Positions 5,405-5,577 of a stretch of 5,577 nt of DNA are shown here, piece after piece. Both the position numbers and the translations under genes were made by a program. The notes under the pieces were generated by a model. It searched no databases and was not told the DNA's origin. It saw only the letters and a list, made by a program, of their open reading frames with translations. Each line of letters begins with the position of its first letter. The first letter of the stretch is position 1. Source of the stretch: Planctomycetota bacterium (GTDB lineage Bacteria; Planctomycetota; Phycisphaerae; FEN-1346); contig JAPLMO010000488.1 in NCBI GenBank assembly GCA_026386995.1, positions 1 through 5,577 on the forward strand, in the 5' to 3' direction.

Positions 5405-5444
5405 ACCCCGCTCAGTTCGGGCGCTCATTCGGCCCAAGCGGGGT
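5405..5444. repeat. bipartite hairpin ACCCCGCT/AGCGGGGT
   Basis: ACCCCGCT (5405-5412) pairs perfectly with AGCGGGGT (5437-5444), and inside them GGGC (5419-5422) pairs with GCCC (5432-5435). It ends 30 nt before the likely promoter of the last gene, so it could isolate that promoter from upstream transcription or act as a binding site. No T-tract follows. Confidence 0.5.
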
Positions 5445-5474
5445 GGCATGCAACGCCGTTAACTATCCTTGGTC

Positions 5475-5483
5475 TGGTACAAT
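5475..5483 (+). promoter_or_regulatory. possible extended -10 promoter of the last gene
   Basis: TGGTACAAT holds a good -10 hexamer (TACAAT) with the TG extension upstream. No good -35 is seen at 16-18 nt, which fits an extended -10 promoter. Transcription would begin near 5490 and give a leader of about 75 nt containing the hairpin at 5504-5557. Confidence 0.4.
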
Positions 5484-5503
5484 GATTCGAGATAATAAAA
5501 ACA

Positions 5504-5557
5504 GCCCCTTTTTGCCGATTTGGGTCTTTGGTAAAGAGTCCCAAAGCAAAAAGGAGC
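5504..5557 (+). promoter_or_regulatory. leader hairpin that would hide the ribosome binding site
   Basis: GCCCCTTTTTGC (5504-5515) pairs with GCAAAAAGGAGC (5546-5557), eleven of twelve positions, and TTTGGG (5519-5524) pairs with CCCAAA (5540-5545). The two stems stack across a one-sided three-base bulge (5516-5518), and a short inner stem (CTTT with AAGAG-type pairing) lies above. The downstream arm contains the Shine-Dalgarno AAAAAGGAG of the gene at 5564. This suggests translation control by opening of the stem, but the trigger cannot be read and no known riboswitch class is recognised. Confidence 0.5.
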
Positions 5558-5563
5558 GTGTCT

Positions 5564-5577
5564 ATGAGGATACCCAA
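5564..5577 (+). CDS. start of a gene cut off by the window edge
   Basis: ATG at 5564 follows AAAAAGGAG with 7-nt spacing, a strong start signal. Only four full codons (M-R-I-P) and two bases of the fifth are present, so the product cannot be named. It has its own likely promoter and a structured leader, and it points the same way as the GH2 gene but is separated from it by about 500 bp, so it is probably an independent unit. Confidence 0.6.

Noticed and set aside
5214..5405. Plus-strand open frame of 63 codons, with an inner ATG at 5338
   Set aside because: Its C-terminal third is a translation of the heptamer array and the rest has no recognisable features; the GAGGG before 5338 is probably coincidental.

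Overview
The window is GC-rich DNA with one long exported glycoside hydrolase, a small decaying gene cluster on the opposite strand, and an unusually dense load of short intergenic repeats. The mix of a planctomycete-style GH2 enzyme with a signal peptide, a RAYT transposase framed by GC-rich palindromes, heptanucleotide tandem repeats and roomy spacers suggests a Planctomycetota or other PVC-group environmental bacterium. This is an inference from style; there is no marker gene here to prove it.

Layout. Positions 1-360 hold no gene, only short repeats (a heptamer array at 4-31, a 17-bp duplication at 140-173) and the left palindrome cluster of a REP/RAYT cassette. Positions 221-982 form that cassette: a minus-strand Y1 (HUH) transposase gene (362-814) framed by two palindrome clusters lying in inverted orientation to one another. 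Positions 1021-2453 carry a minus-strand cluster, read right to left: a 44-codon remnant of the N-terminus of a type ISP/IIG-like restriction-modification enzyme (2319-2453), an HNH endonuclease (1474-2247) and a small unrecognised protein (1021-1437). I read it as the leftover of a restriction or defence operon whose large modification gene has been almost wholly deleted, with the REP/RAYT cassette lying just downstream.

A repeat-bearing spacer (2454-2801) separates this cluster from a divergent plus-strand gene, a secreted GH2-family glycosidase of 752 residues (2802-5060) with both catalytic glutamates in place and a C-terminal beta-sandwich. It probably cleaves a beta-linked sugar from a polysaccharide or glycoside outside the cytoplasm.

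After it come 500 bases without a credible gene (5061-5563) but full of structure: a 21-nt tandem repeat, a 14-bp-stem hairpin, a second perfect palindrome, a heptamer array, another hairpin and a likely promoter. The window ends four codons into a new plus-strand gene (5564 onward). Its Shine-Dalgarno sequence would be locked in a long leader hairpin (5504-5557), which is the most promising regulatory structure in the window.
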